Assembly (NCBI GenBank): GCA_016126025.1
Contig: JAEFDA010000015.1
Coordinates: 1 to 9,711, forward strand
Direction: 5' to 3'
From: Nitrososphaerota archaeon
GTDB taxonomy: Archaea; Thermoproteota; Nitrososphaeria; Nitrososphaerales; Nitrosopumilaceae
Length of the DNA: 9,711 nt
How positions within the stretch are numbered: the first letter of the stretch is position 1; the number at the start of each line of letters is the position of its first letter. The notes under the pieces were generated by a model. The model had not been told where the DNA came from. It saw only the letters and a program-made list of their open reading frames with translations, and ran no database searches. This document shows, piece after piece, positions 1-7,609 of the stretch. The translations under genes and the position numbers were made by a program.

Positions 1-363
1 GTCGGTGATGCTGGCGGTGGGAGAGGGGCTGGCCGGGTCGGTGATATTGATTATCTGGACGCCGTCATCCCTATTGGCGGCTACCACCGCGTAGGTGTGG
101 CCTCCGGTGGTGAAGGTGTCCACGCCTATTGGGTAGTCAAGATTGGTATGGATGGTGTCGGTAAGGCTGGCGGTGGGAGAGGGGCTGGCCGGGTCGGTGA
201 GGTTAATTATCTGGATGCTGTCACCTAGGTAGGAGTTAACGATGGCGTAAGTGCTACTGCCTATCTCAAACAGATCCAAATTATTAGGACCAACCAGCTC
301 AGCGTCCTCGCCATCAGTAATGGTGGCCACCGGTTTTATCGTAGTTATCGGAAGTCCCAGCAT
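1..363 (-). repeat. Start of a third LVIVD-type propeller (cut by window edge)
   Basis: After the linker MLGLPITTIKPVATIT come two blades, each ending in a near-identical strand: SIQIINLTDPASPSPTASLT and GVQIINITDPASPSPTASIT. The second ends at the window edge. By analogy with the two complete propellers upstream, about five more blades may follow outside the window; this is an inference. Confidence 0.7.
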
Positions 364-3300
364 GGTGACCTCGATGGTCTTGGTGGCTCCGTCTATCCTG
401 TTGCCGGCCGGGTCGCGGACAGCCCCCTCGCCGATGGCCAGGGACGGGGCGTCGCCGATCGTCTCCATCTGGGTGGCGTTGAGTGTGGCCCAGATGGTGT
501 TGGGGGCGTATGTCCTAGTGGCGACCTGATCCAGTGTCACGTTGCCCGGCTGCCCGACGACGGTCAGCCCGGAGTAGTCGGTGGCGGTGCGGTTAAGCAG
601 CTCGCTGAACCTCAGGACCAAGAGACCGTCGGTGTTGTAGTAGATGGATGTCAGGGCCGGCGGCAGTAGGTCCGGAATGGTAAAGCGGTGGGCTCCGGCG
701 GCCACCGGGAAGCCGTCGGTGTCAGAGACGGCTCCCGCTCCGATGACCAGCTCCGGCTGGGTCATGTTAATGAGGGTGTTGAGCGCGGCACCGTCCAGCG
801 TGATGGTCAGAGTGTCGTTGGCCGCGGCCACCACCGTTCCAGTACCATTCAGTTGCAGAGTGGTGCCGCCCGGTCCCGCGTCAGACACCCATAGCATGGT
901 GGTATTGACCAAGGACGGATTCAGGTCCTTGTCGAAGGTCGCTTGGATTATCCCGTCCGGGTGGAGGTATGCGGCCGAGACAAACTCCAGAGGTATCTCG
1001 TCCTTGCCGACGAGCTGGAGAATCTGTATGCCGTCGTAGTATGCCGCGATTGTGGCGTAGGTGGAGCCGCCTGCTCTGTGTATGTACATCTGGTACGAAC
1101 CGGAGAGTGCAGTGGTACTATCATCCAGAATGCTGGTGACTAGGACTGGGTTGGCTGTATCGGTGATGTCTAACAGGGACACGCGCGACCATGGCACACC
1201 CCAGTCTATGGCAGTGGCCAAGACATAGGTGCGTTCATTGTGCGTAAAGACTTTCAACGAACCTAAATTGTCAAGCGTGTCGTCGATAATATTGCCCCTC
1301 GGCACCGGTGTGGTGGGGTCGGTTATGTCGACTATCTGTATTTTATCATTAGACCTGATGTTGAATATCGCATAGGTTCTGCCTGCCTTCTCGAACACGT
1401 CCACTTCGTTTTCTCCCCAAGAAACGGTGGTGGGCATATACCTGCTTCCGCGGACCGGGTCGGTGGGGTCTGTGATGTTGATTATTTGAATGCCGTCCTT
1501 GGTCGCTGTAATGGTCACAGCATAGTGTAAATCACCTATACTGAAGGCTTTCACGCCATATATCTGGTTAAGCAGGTAGCTGGCTAGGCTGCCCAACGGT
1601 GCGGGGCTAGCGGGGCTCGTAATGTTGATTATCTGGATGGATCTGTCATGGACGCTTGTAACTATCGAGTAGATACCGTTTCCTATGGCAAATACATCTG
1701 CCTTCTTCGGATCACGCAGCAGCGTAGTGGAATCCTCTGCCACGCTGCCCAGCGGGGCGGGGTTGTTAGGATCCGTAATATTTATGATCTGAACTCCATC
1801 ATTGGTGTAGACGTTGTCGGCCGCCCGTGATACCACATGGGCGTAGAAACGGCCATCTATCTCAAATATGTCTAGTTGTTGTGGGTCGGCAAGTCTGGTA
1901 GTGGAGTCATCCACCAGACTACCCAGCGGGGCAGGGGTGGTAGGGTCCGTAATGTTAACTATCTGGATGCCGTTATCGTTAAAACCTGCAACTACCGCAT
2001 AAGTGCGGCCATCTGTCTCAAACCCGTCCATGTAATATGAGCCATCCAATGCGGTATTGGTACCGTTATCTGTCAGGCTGGCTACCGGCCTGATCTTGAC
2101 TATCGGAGATCCCAGCATGGTGATATGGATGGTCCCGGTGGCTTGGAGAATCCCGTTGCCGGCCGGGTCGCTGACGGCCCCCTCGCCGATGGCCAGGGTC
2201 GGGGCGGCGCCGACCGTCGCCATCTGGGCGGCGTTGAGGGTGGCCCAGATGGTGCGGGTGGCGGGCGTCTTGGTGGCTACCTGGTCCAAGGTCACGTTAC
2301 CCGGCTGCCCGACGACGGTCAGCTTGGTGTAATCGGTGGCGGTGTGGTTGAGGGGTTCGCTGAAGGTGATGTTCAGGATGCCGGTATCGACATTGTAGGA
2401 TGATGACGCCAGAGTGGGCGGGATGCCGTCGGTTACTTTTACGGAGATGGTGGTCTGGGCGATGTCGTTGTCGGATGGGTCGGCGACGGCGCCCTCGGAC
2501 ACCGACAGGGTCATGGTATCGCCGACGGTCGATCTCTGAGCGGCATTGAGGGTAGCGCTGATGGTCTCACCGGAGTGGCTCTTGGTGGAGACGTCATCCA
2601 GCGCGACGTTGCCGTTCTCGCCGGCCAGCTCGATCCCCGAGTAGTCGATGCTGACACCCAGCGGCTCGCTGAAGGTCATGTTCAGGATGCCCGTTCCCGT
2701 ATTGTAGTAGGATGATGCCAGGGTGGGCGGGATGCCGTCTATGACATTGATGCGCTGGTCTGGGGCGGCCGATATGCCGTTGCCGGACGGGTCGGCGACC
2801 GCATCGGCGGTGATGTCCAGCTGCGGGGTGGCCATATCGTTGACCGTCTGGCGCTGGGCGTTCGAGAGCGTCAGGGTCAGGGTCTTGTTGGAGGGGTCGA
2901 CGGCCCTGGCGGTCACATCACCCAGGGAGAGGCCGCCGGAGGAGTCGCCGGTCTCCCGGACGGCGATGCTGCCATATTGGATGGCGTCCCCGTTGAGCGG
3001 CTCGCTGAAGGTCATGTTCAGGATGCCCGTTCCCGTATTGTAGTAGGATGATGCCAAGGTGGGCGGTATCCCGTCTATCACGTTGAGGTCCGGGGTGGCC
3101 GCTATCACCAGATTGCCGTGCAGGTCGGCGACGGCGCCCCCCGAGACGGACAATGTGGGGGAGTCGCCGGCGGTCGACTTCTGGGTGGCGTTGAGGGTGG
3201 CGGTGATGGTATCATCCGAGTGGCTCTTGGTGGAGACGTCATCCAGGGCCACGCTGTCGGAGGGGCCCGTCAGGATGAAACCCGCATAGTTGATGGTCGA

Positions 3301-6300
3301 GCCCAGCGTCTCGCTGAACCTTATGTTGAGGATGCCGGTGCCGGTATTATATGAGGCCGAGGAGATGGTGGGTGGGATGCCGTCGATGGTGGTTACCGTC
3401 GGGTTGGTCGAGGATATGGGGTTGCCGGCGATATCAGATACGGCGCCCGCCGAGACTGACAGTCCGGGAGAGTCGCCGGCGGTCGACCTCTGGGCGGCGT
3501 CGAGCGTGGCGGTGATCCTATCTCCGGCGGCGCTCTTGTCAGATACCGTACTCAGGGCCACGCTGTTGGTCGGGCCGGTGACGCTCACTCCCGAGTAGTC
3601 GGTGGCGCCGTGGTCGAGGGGCTCGCTGAAGACCACCACCAGGATGCCCGACCCGGTGGTGTAGGCGACAGAGGTGACGGTGGGCGGTATACCGTCTATC
3701 ACGGTAATGGGCTGGTTGGGGGTGGCCACTATATCGTTCCGTCCTATGTCGGAGACGGCGCCCGCGTCGATGTCCAGCTGCGGGGTGGCCATATCGTTGA
3801 CCGTCCGCCGCTGCGTATCCGAGAGCGTCAGGGTCATCGTGGAAGATAAGGGGTCGGCCACCTTGGTGCCGACATCATCCAGTGAGAGGCCCACGACTGC
3901 CTGGCCAACATCGCGTACATGCATGCGGTCGTAGTGGATGGTCGGGACCAGCGGCTCGTTGAAGGTCACATTGAGAACGCCCGTTCCCGTATTGTAGTAT
4001 GACGAGACGAACTCCGGCGGCATCCCGTCGATGACCAGGAGGGTGCCGTCGGTATGCGGTATGCGGTTGCCTGACCGGTCGGAGACGGCGCCCGCCTCAA
4101 TAAGCAGGCCGGGCCGCTCCCCCACGATGGCCCGCTGGGGGCCGTCCAGGGTGGCGTTTATGACTTGTATGGTGTGGTTCTTGGCGGTTACCGTATCCAG
4201 CGTCAGGTTCTGGGAGGGGCCCACCAAGATTATACCCGTATAGTTGATCTGGGAGAGCAGCGGCTCGCTGAAGGTCATGTTCAGGTCTCCCGTCCCGGTG
4301 GTGTAGTATGAGGAGAGCAGGCGGGGCGGGGCGGTATCCCGGGGAGGGTCGTCCGGGATGATCAGGACCGGCGTGACCTCGACGGTGATCTGGATGTTTG
4401 ACGCCGGCGAGATCGGGTTGCCGGAGATATCCGAGACGGCGCCCCCCGAGACGGACAATGTGGGCGAGTCGCCGGCGGTGATCCTCTGGGCGGCGTCGAG
4501 CACGGCGGTGATGGTATCACCGGAGTGGCTCGAGGCGGCATCATCCAGGGCCACGCTGCCGCCGGTGCCGGTGACGCTCATCCCGGAATAGTCGACGTTT
4601 CCCAGAGGCTCGCTGAAGGTGATGACCAGTATGCCCGTGCCGGTGGTGTAGTCGACCGAGACGACGGTCGGCGGGATCCCGTCTGTCACGGTGATGTGCT
4701 GGTCGGGGGCCGCCGATATCATATTGCCGGCGATATTGGTGACGGCGCCCATCCCGATGTCCAGCTGCGGCTGGTTCATCGCGTTGATCATCTGGCGCTG
4801 GATACTCGAGAGCGTCAGGGTTATCGTGGTGGAGTTGGCATCCAAGGTCCTGGAGGTTATATCATCCAGAGTCAGGCCGCCGGTGGACCGGCCGGCGTCC
4901 CGGACGGCGATACGGTCGTAGTGGATGGTCGGGCCCAGCGGCTCGCTGAAGGTCATGCTGAGGATGCCGGTGCCCGTATTGTAGGAGGATGATACCAGAG
5001 TGGGCGGGATGCCGTCGGCCACGTCTACGGAGGTGGTGGTCTGGGCTATCCCGTTGTTGGATGGGTCGGCGACGGCGCCCTCGGACACCGACAGGGTCAT
5101 GGTATCGCCGACGGTGATCCTCTGGGCAGCATTGAGCGTGACGGTGATGGTCTCGTCCAAGTGGTTCTTGGTGGAGACGTCATCCAGCGTGACGTTGCCG
5201 TTCTCGCCGGCCAGATTTATCCCCGAGTAGTCGATGGCCGGGCCCAGCGGCTCGCTGAAGGTGATTACCAGAATGCCGGTGCCGGGTTCGTATGCGGCCG
5301 AGACGACGGTGGGCGAGATCCCGTCTATCACGGTGACAGGGCGGGCGGAGGCGGCAGATATGCCGTTGCCGGACATGTCGGAGACGGCGCCCTCCTCGAT
5401 GTCCAGTTGTGGTGAGGCCAGCGCGTTGACGGTCTGGCGCTGGATACTCGAGAGCGCCAGGGTTATCGTGGTGGAGTTGGCGTCCAAGGTCCTGGAGGCT
5501 ATATCATCCAGGGTCAGGCCGCCGGTGGACCGGCCCGTATCCCGGATATGCATGCGGTCGTAGTGGATGGCGGTCCCGTTGAGCGGCTCGCTGAAGGTGA
5601 TGTTCAGGATGCCGATGCCGGTGTTGTAGGATGATGATGCCAGGGCGGGCGGGGTGGTGTCGAGTGCATCGGCGTCCAGGACGGTCACGTCCAGGCCGCG
5701 GACCGCCCCGACGGGGTTGCCCCACATATCCACGACGGCGCCCTCCATCATGTACAGCATCGGGGCGGACCCCACCGCCTCTGTCTGCTCCATATCCAGG
5801 GTGGCCTGTATGGTCATGTCGGAGGTGGTCCCGATATATACCTCGTCCAGGGTGTACAGGTGGACGGGGTCGGCGACTGTAATATCCGGGTAGAGGAAGG
5901 CAATGAGTACGGATATCCGCAAGGCATCCTCGTGGATTGGGCCGGCGACGGCGATATCCGGGTAGATGGTGGCGGTGTGGTTGAGAGGCTCGCTGAATGT
6001 AATGGTCAGCAGGCCGGACCCGGGCTCGAAGGTGGCCGAGGAGACGGTCGGCGGGACCGAGTCGGGCAGGGTCACCTCCAGATGGGTATGGGAGATTGGG
6101 TTGGCCGACGTGTCCACAACGGCGCCCTCATATAGATGGACTGCCCCCGGCATGCCCAGGGCCTCCTCCTGCTCGGGGCCGAGGGCGGCGGATATGGTGC
6201 GGCCGGCGGCCGTCCTAGATATGGCATCCGCAAGGGTCAGGTTGGCAGACTCCCCCAGGAGAATTATGCCGGGGTAGTCGGTGGCGGCGTGGTCGAGCGG

Positions 6301-7560
6301 CTCGCTGAATACCAGGGTGAGGGTGCGGTCGGCCGGCGCCCATACGGCCGAGGAGGCGGTCGGCGGGACCGAGTCCATCTCCCCCAGGGACACTATCCGG
6401 ATGGCGCCGCCCCCGTCCGGGACGGCCACCGCCGCATATACGTGCCCGGCCACATAGAACGCCTTGACCGCCGAGGCGCCATGCAGCGCATTGTCCTGTG
6501 CGGTCTCGACCGGCATGGGCCCGGCGGGGTCGGCCAGGTCGACCACCACTATACCGTCGGCTGCGGCGACCACCGCGTAGGTGCCGCCGTTCATCATGAA
6601 GGTGTCCACCGCCGAGGCGCCCCTGAGGGCGGCATGCATACCATCGGGGACCCGGGCCAGCGGGACGGGGTCGGAGGGGTCGGTCATCTCCACTATCTGG
6701 AGGCCGTCATCGGATGTCGCCACCGCATATGTGCCGGATCCCAGGGCCAGTGTATCCACGCCCCGGACCCCGCGGAGGTGCACCGACGTATCGTCGGTGA
6801 TATGGGCCACCGGCACGGGGTCGGCCGGATCAGTCAGGTTGAGTACCTGCAGGCCGTCATTGGGCGAGGCGGACACCGCATAGATGCCGGATCCTATCCG
6901 GATGGTGTCAACGGCCACCACCCCGTCCAGCGCCACCGTATTATCGTCGGTGATATGGGCCACCGGCACGGGGTCGGCCGGATCGGTCAGGTTGAGTACC
7001 TGCAGGCCGTCGTCGGAGGCCGAGGCGACCACTCCATATATGCCGGATCCCGCCGCAAAGATACCCACATCGTATGCGCCTGCCAGCGCCACCATACTAT
7101 CGTCGGTGATATGGGCCACCGGCACGGGGTCGGCCGGGTCGGTCAGGTTGAGTACCTGCAGGCCATCCTCAGAAGCCGAGGCGACCACTCCATATGTGCC
7201 GGATCCTATCCTGACGACATCCACCGCCGAGGCCCCGCCCAGGGCTGTGGCGCCATCGTCGGCGACATACGATATGACCCTGGGACTGTAGGGATCCGTG
7301 ACGTTGATCACCAAGATGCCATCGCCATATGATGCGGCGGCCACCATATACAGGCCGGCACCCGCCGCAAAGGATTCCAGGTCCCGCACGCCGGACAGGC
7401 TGCCGTCCCCGGCGGTAACGTTGGAGATGATCTCCGGTATAGGCGGGGATGCGGCGGCGGCCACGCCCATACCCCAGGGATCGGCGGACCAGTACAGGCT
7501 GGCAGCGCCCACCACCAGTGCGGCCACGGCCAGCACAAGCATGGAGCGTCCCGGTTTCAT
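1..7560 (-). CDS. Giant secreted repeat protein (beta-propeller / Ig-like modules), C-terminus outside window
   Basis: The frame opens at ATG 7560 and has no stop through position 1, giving 2520 codons, with the C-terminus beyond the left edge. Domains by residue: signal peptide 1 to about 37; seven LVIVD-like blades 45-395; thirteen Ig-like modules 396-1814; seven blades 1815-2186; two Ig-like modules 2187-2399; two blades from 2400 onward. Blades end in motifs such as LQVLNLTDPADP. Ig modules open with DGIPPT and carry TFSEPL, like Big_5/SbsA-type Ig folds. I read no cysteine and about 39 N-X-S/T sequons. No enzyme motif is visible. The likely role is a cell-surface, S-layer-associated or adhesive protein, inferred from architecture and export signal. 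The ATG 7560 start fits the signal peptide. GTG 7563 is also in frame, and the frame stays open upstream only to TAG 7632-7630. Confidence 0.9.
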   Translation of the reverse strand, partial: MKPGRSMLVLAVAALVVGAASLYWSADPWGMGVAAAASPPIPEIISNVTAGDGSLSGVRDLESFAAGAGLYMVAAASYGDGILVINVTDPYSPRVISYVADDGATALGGASAVDVVRIGSGTYGVVASASEDGLQVLNLTDPADPVPVAHITDDSMVALAGAYDVGIFAAGSGIYGVVASASDDGLQVLNLTDPADPVPVAHITDDNTVALDGVVAVDTIRIGSGIYAVSASPNDGLQVLNLTDPADPVPVAHITDDTSVHLRGVRGVDTLALGSGTYAVATSDDGLQIVEMTDPSDPVPLARVPDGMHAALRGASAVDTFMMNGGTYAVVAAADGIVVVDLADPAGPMPVETAQDNALHGASAVKAFYVAGHVYAAVAVPDGGGAIRIVSLGEMDSVPPTASSAVWAPADRTLTLVFSEPLDHAATDYPGIILLGESANLTLADAISRTAAGRTISAALGPEQEEALGMPGAVHLYEGAVVDTSANPISHTHLEVTLPDSVPPTVSSATFEPGSGLLTITFSEPLNHTATIYPDIAVAGPIHEDALRISVLIAFLYPDITVADPVHLYTLDEVYIGTTSDMTIQATLDMEQTEAVGSAPMLYMMEGAVVDMWGNPVGAVRGLDVTVLDADALDTTPPALASSSYNTGIGILNITFSEPLNGTAIHYDRMHIRDTGRSTGGLTLDDIASRTLDANSTTITLALSSIQRQTVNALASPQLDIEEGAVSDMSGNGISAASARPVTVIDGISPTVVSAAYEPGTGILVITFSEPLGPAIDYSGINLAGENGNVTLDDVSTKNHLDETITVTLNAAQRITVGDTMTLSVSEGAVADPSNNGIAQTTTSVDVADGIPPTLVSSSYNTGTGILSMTFSEPLGPTIHYDRIAVRDAGRSTGGLTLDDITSRTLDANSTTITLTLSSIQRQMINAMNQPQLDIGMGAVTNIAGNMISAAPDQHITVTDGIPPTVVSVDYTTGTGILVITFSEPLGNVDYSGMSVTGTGGSVALDDAASSHSGDTITAVLDAAQRITAGDSPTLSVSGGAVSDISGNPISPASNIQITVEVTPVLIIPDDPPRDTAPPRLLSSYYTTGTGDLNMTFSEPLLSQINYTGIILVGPSQNLTLDTVTAKNHTIQVINATLDGPQRAIVGERPGLLIEAGAVSDRSGNRIPHTDGTLLVIDGMPPEFVSSYYNTGTGVLNVTFNEPLVPTIHYDRMHVRDVGQAVVGLSLDDVGTKVADPLSSTMTLTLSDTQRRTVNDMATPQLDIDAGAVSDIGRNDIVATPNQPITVIDGIPPTVTSVAYTTGSGILVVVFSEPLDHGATDYSGVSVTGPTNSVALSTVSDKSAAGDRITATLDAAQRSTAGDSPGLSVSAGAVSDIAGNPISSTNPTVTTIDGIPPTISSASYNTGTGILNIRFSETLGSTINYAGFILTGPSDSVALDDVSTKSHSDDTITATLNATQKSTAGDSPTLSVSGGAVADLHGNLVIAATPDLNVIDGIPPTLASSYYNTGTGILNMTFSEPLNGDAIQYGSIAVRETGDSSGGLSLGDVTARAVDPSNKTLTLTLSNAQRQTVNDMATPQLDITADAVADPSGNGISAAPDQRINVIDGIPPTLASSYYNTGTGILNMTFSEPLGVSIDYSGIELAGENGNVALDDVSTKSHSGETISATLNAAQRSTVGDTMTLSVSEGAVADPSDNDIAQTTISVKVTDGIPPTLASSSYNVDTGILNITFSEPLNHTATDYTKLTVVGQPGNVTLDQVATKTPATRTIWATLNAAQMATVGAAPTLAIGEGAVSDPAGNGILQATGTIHITMLGSPIVKIRPVASLTDNGTNTALDGSYYMDGFETDGRTYAVVAGFNDNGIQIVNITDPTTPAPLGSLVDDSTTRLADPQQLDIFEIDGRFYAHVVSRAADNVYTNDGVQIINITDPNNPAPLGSVAEDSTTLLRDPKKADVFAIGNGIYSIVTSVHDRSIQIINITSPASPAPLGSLASYLLNQIYGVKAFSIGDLHYAVTITATKDGIQIINITDPTDPVRGSRYMPTTVSWGENEVDVFEKAGRTYAIFNIRSNDKIQIVDITDPTTPVPRGNIIDDTLDNLGSLKVFTHNERTYVLATAIDWGVPWSRVSLLDITDTANPVLVTSILDDSTTALSGSYQMYIHRAGGSTYATIAAYYDGIQILQLVGKDEIPLEFVSAAYLHPDGIIQATFDKDLNPSLVNTTMLWVSDAGPGGTTLQLNGTGTVVAAANDTLTITLDGAALNTLINMTQPELVIGAGAVSDTDGFPVAAGAHRFTIPDLLPPALTSIYYNTDGLLVLRFSELLNRTATDYSGLTVVGQPGNVTLDQVATRTYAPNTIWATLNATQMETIGDAPSLAIGEGAVRDPAGNRIDGATKTIEVTMLGLPITTIKPVATITDGEDAELVGPNNLDLFEIGSSTYAIVNSYLGDSIQIINLTDPASPSPTASLTDTIHTNLDYPIGVDTFTTGGHTYAVVAANRDDGVQIINITDPASPSPTASITD
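364..1002 (-). repeat. Two Ig-like modules between second and third propellers
   Basis: Module 14 (1002-673, 110 residues) starts DEIPLEFVSAAY and is a diverged type Y-like copy with LWVSDAGPGGTTLQLNGTG. Module 15 (672-364, 103 residues) starts DLLPPALTSIYY and is a close copy of module 13: both have TVVGQPGNVTLDQVAT, TIWATLNA and LAIGEGAV, and both end in a TMLGxPI linker that leads into a propeller. Confidence 0.75.
1003..2118 (-). repeat. Second seven-blade LVIVD-type beta-propeller
   Basis: Residues 1815-2186 follow the linker MLGSPIVKIRPV and hold seven repeats. They can be recognised by the strands GIQIVNITDP, GVQIINITDP, SIQIINITSP, GIQIINITDP, KIQIVDITDP, RVSLLDITDT and GIQILQLVGKD. 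The blades are more diverged from each other than those of the first propeller, and the DNA is clearly less GC-rich (for example around 1330-1400). The unit ends just before the Ig-like module starting at 1002 (DEIPLEFVSAAY). Confidence 0.7.
2661..3056 (-). repeat. Identical 60-nt direct repeats in Ig-module DNA
   Basis: Positions 2661-2720 and 2997-3056 match base for base over 60 nt, 336 bases apart, which equals one 112-residue module. They encode the ASSYYNTGTGILNMTFSEPL segment of modules 12 and 11. Shorter near-copies of the same segment occur in most other modules. Confidence 0.9.
4792..5535 (-). repeat. 102-nt near-identical direct repeats, modules 5 and 3
   Basis: Positions 4792-4893 and 5434-5535 align without gaps over 102 nt with about five differences by eye, 642 bases apart. 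Both encode the type Y segment with STGGLTLDDI, SRTLDANSTTIT and LSSIQRQ. The spacing spans one type Y plus one type X module, which suggests duplication of a Y-X pair. Confidence 0.85.
5860..5964 (-). repeat. 24-codon tandem duplication inside the second Ig module
   Basis: The module encodes YPDIAVAGPIH at 5964-5932 and YPDITVADPVH at 5892-5860, offset by exactly 72 bases and kept in frame. The 13 residues between them (EDALRISVLIAFL) belong to the first copy and look partly like a degenerate LTL strand. This explains why the module is about 30 residues longer than type X modules. In other modules the corresponding loop occurs once. Confidence 0.75.
6376..7428 (-). repeat. Seven-blade LVIVD-type beta-propeller (first)
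   Basis: Residues 45-395 split into seven repeats of about 46-52 residues. Each has a 'GxxxVDxFxxGSGxYxVVAS' part followed by 'DGLQVLNLTDPADPVPVAHI' or a variant. Blades 2-5 are the most alike; the first and last are more diverged. The repeat resembles the LVIVD family, whose members form beta-propellers. Seven is a common number for a closed propeller. The last blade ends in IRIVSLGEMD just before the first Ig-like module. GC content here is visibly high. Confidence 0.75.
6791..7167 (-). repeat. Three near-identical 68-nt copies in blade DNA
   Basis: Copies at 6791-6858, 6944-7011 and 7100-7167 differ at only one to three positions by eye. Each encodes the 'LQVLNLTDPADPVPVAHITD' strand and turn of a blade. 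Spacing is 153 and 156 bases, matching a 51-52 codon blade. The rest of each blade has diverged more, so similarity is concentrated in this segment. Confidence 0.85.
7450..7560 (-). other. Sec-type signal peptide of the giant protein
   Basis: Residues 1-37 show a basic start (MKPGRS), a hydrophobic core (MLVLAVAALVVGAAS) and an alanine run (GVAAAAS) that could hold the cleavage site near residue 37. A short stretch with YWSADPWG lies between core and alanine run, so an earlier cut after VVGAAS (about residue 21) is also possible. The feature supports export of the rest of the protein. The cleavage site is inferred by eye. Confidence 0.7.
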
Positions 7561-7571
7561 CACATACGTTC

Positions 7572-7590
7572 TACGATCCGCCGGATCGTA
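7572..7590. promoter_or_regulatory. 19-bp perfect palindrome just before the giant gene start
   Basis: TACGATCCGCCGGATCGTA has 9-bp arms around one central base and sits 11 bases upstream of ATG 7560, downstream of the proposed promoter. It could be an operator for a dimeric regulator or an RNA hairpin close to the start codon. No regulator family is recognised from it. Confidence 0.45.
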
Positions 7591-7609
7591 TCCAGATGAG
7601 CCAACAGTA

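Larger units (their letters stand above)
2119..6375 (-). repeat. Array of thirteen Ig-like modules
   Basis: Thirteen tandem modules start at 6375, 6063, 5661, 5325, 5016, 4683, 4338, 4029, 3696, 3384, 3075, 2739 and 2430. Most are 103-104 or 111-112 residues. The second is 134 because of an internal duplication, and the sixth is 115 because of a proline-rich linker near VEVTPVLIIPDDPPR. The common plan is D-G-I-P-P-T, then YNTGTGILNITFSEPL, then LDDVSTK, ATLNAAQR, and SVSEGAVADPSGNGI. Two subtypes are clear. Type X carries YSGIxLxGxxGNV. Type Y carries YDRMHIRDTGRSTGGLTL and is about eight residues longer. Such arrays usually act as rigid stalks or spacers on cell surfaces. Confidence 0.8.

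Noticed and set aside
251..5893. Many overlapping plus-strand frames of 60-155 codons
   Set aside because: They recur at module spacing in step with the minus-strand Ig repeats, lack start signals, and are explained by the repetitive coding DNA on the other strand.
6136..7332. 398-codon plus-strand open frame with repeats such as VGDMGHRHGVGR
   Set aside because: It is the antisense shadow of the first propeller. Its repeats mirror the blade DNA, the composition is odd (very rich in G, H and R), and the minus strand gives recognisable folds with an export signal.
1..7428. The regularly spaced repeats as a CRISPR or satellite array
   Set aside because: The repeats are in coding phase, vary in sequence, have module-length periods (about 153 or 309-336 bases) and translate to coherent folds.
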